From: Saxidomus purpurata
Lineage: Eukaryota > Mollusca > Bivalvia > Venerida > Veneridae
Direction of reading: 5' to 3'
Assembly (NCBI GenBank): GCA_022818135.1
Contig: JAFMSR010000018.1
Span: 6,298,049 to 6,362,048, forward strand
DNA length: 64,000 nt
In this document: positions 62,746 through 64,000 of the stretch, one piece after another
How positions within the stretch are numbered: position 1 is the stretch's first letter
How the letters are laid out: every line of letters begins with the position of its first letter
Position numbers and translations under genes: made by a program
The notes under the pieces: model-generated
What the model was told of the DNA's origin: nothing
Database searches by the model: none
The model's input: the letters and a program-made list of their open reading frames with translations, nothing else

Positions 62746-64000
62746 TTTTATTTTATTCTGAATATTAAAACAAAAGCAAAATTATGTATATGTACTACTT
62801 AAAAAAGTAGTTCATGTAGACCTATATCACCCACACTGTGACTGATATGAAATCTATATCATCACTCTATATTTCACTGATATAACACAGTATGTCATCA
62901 GTTAGCATACAATAAAACTATAAAAATATCAATTTATTTCTCATTAACTGAAAAAGCAAAATTGTAAACCCAAACAGAGATTTTATTTTATGCTTTATTT
63001 TATTTTACAAATAAACATTCATAATTATGAACATTTAAATGTACATAAAGCAGTACTATTCGAGTCGCTTTTTCTGTTTTTACCATTCATTTATTTACTA
63101 CTGCCAAACCTTACAGGGACAAGGTTGCTCTCTATGCCGACGACCATGTTCTTTAATGCTAAGAAACATATACCAAAACTGTCATCTTACAGGGTACACA
63201 GTGCCGTGATTATGACTTCATTATAGGGATAATGTCTGATATGTGCATGTACATTGTAAATACACGAAAGTCATATGTCACCCTTTTCATCAAGTCAGAT
63301 AACTTGTACCATCAAGATGATTCGCATTGTAAAAGGAAACACATTTCCTGCGACAGTTAGCTGATAAAGTTTAATTAGGATTAGCATTACACATTTATAG
63401 ACTAATGTTCAGATCAATATATTTTTTTTCACAGGTCCGCAAAAGTATAAATTGACGGAATCATCTGTCTCAAATAATTATATCGTATATAGCATACAAA
63501 AAGTTAAAATATGCGAACATATAAAAGAAATGACATCTTGAAATTCGCGCAGGTCTACATGTTATTTTTCAGATCTACTTGTACTTTTACGTACCCACCA
63601 CATGTTCGCTATAGGCCAATCAGGGTTAAGTATTATGATACGTGTACGATATTCAACAGTGCGTTTGCAGTTTGGCTTTTACTTATACACTTATCGAAAC
63701 TTCCAACGCCCCATAGTATATATTGTGCAATAAATCAACAAATCGGAAACCAATCGTTCTGAAATTTCGAAAATATAAAAAATATTTAATTTTCTTAGAA
63801 GTCTGCAAACCTCTAAACAATTTCAACATCAACTATCTGGTCTACGATCGATTCTGTGACATGACCATACGTACTAGCTGAACCTCACAAAAATGTGTAG
63901 TTTTCTATCGGCTAAGATATTACAAAAATAATCGATTTTCAATCATTTAGTATCACATGCTGTGTATAACTTTAAGATAACAAGTTCATAAAGCAATATT
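62746..64000. other. no gene recognised
   Basis: AT-rich. Open frames up to 83 codons have no recognisable content or splice support. Confidence 0.45.

Overview
The window looks like nuclear DNA of a mollusc, most likely a bivalve. It is AT-rich, has few genes and carries introns. It is full of dispersed repeats whose ends resemble known bivalve families, including a tRNA-derived SINE at 58.62-58.80 kb. It also carries an expanded, tandemly duplicated family of B-box/coiled-coil/beta-propeller (TRIM-like) genes. Two runs of exactly 500 N (6830-7329 and 18449-18948) are scaffold placeholders of unknown true length. The organism call is inference; no database search was possible.

Layout. From 0.4 to 3.8 kb there are four well-bounded, phase-compatible minus-strand exons of an unidentified host gene, with SINEs and dispersed repeats in its introns. 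From 4.3 to 11.9 kb there are dispersed repeats, minisatellites and a fold-back hairpin, and no convincing gene. From 11.96 kb to the second gap lies a decayed Polinton/Maverick (adintovirus-like) element. It carries a chromodomain integrase, a small structural-type protein, a basic protein, a capsid-type protein, an adenain-like cysteine protease, a BIR-domain (IAP-like) protein, a Cys-containing small protein and, on the opposite strand, a zinc-finger protein with an acidic tail. DNA polymerase B, the packaging ATPase and both terminal repeats are not visible.

From 18.9 to 55 kb is a tandem TRIM-like array. Gene A has exon 1 at 21.7 kb and exon 2 at 38.6 kb. Gene B has exon 1 at 45.1 kb and exon 2 at 49.4 kb. 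A third exon-1 copy at 43.1 kb has a nonsense codon. Flanking sequence is repeated at 18.95-22.3, 40.05-43.7, 44.28-45.6 and 53.2-54.5 kb. The intron of gene A holds a 12.6-kb insertion bounded by ~690-bp inverted repeats; the paralogous copies give the empty site. From 51.2 to 52.6 kb and 57.0 to 58.1 kb are two 5'-truncated copies of one reverse-transcriptase element. The second sits inside a 2.9-kb fold-back element (56.5-59.5 kb) built from arrays of the palindrome CCTACGTAGG. From 60.0 to 60.85 kb is a non-autonomous hAT-like element with an 8-bp target duplication. At 61.1-62.0 kb a minus-strand beta-propeller gene resembles the C-terminal half of the TRIM-like proteins.

How it fits together. 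The host genes are candidates for innate-immune or ubiquitin-linked functions. The rest is layered mobile DNA, and the paralogous flanks of the array act as an internal control: they show which segments are insertions, which are deletions, and where short retroelement pieces sit at rearrangement junctions.
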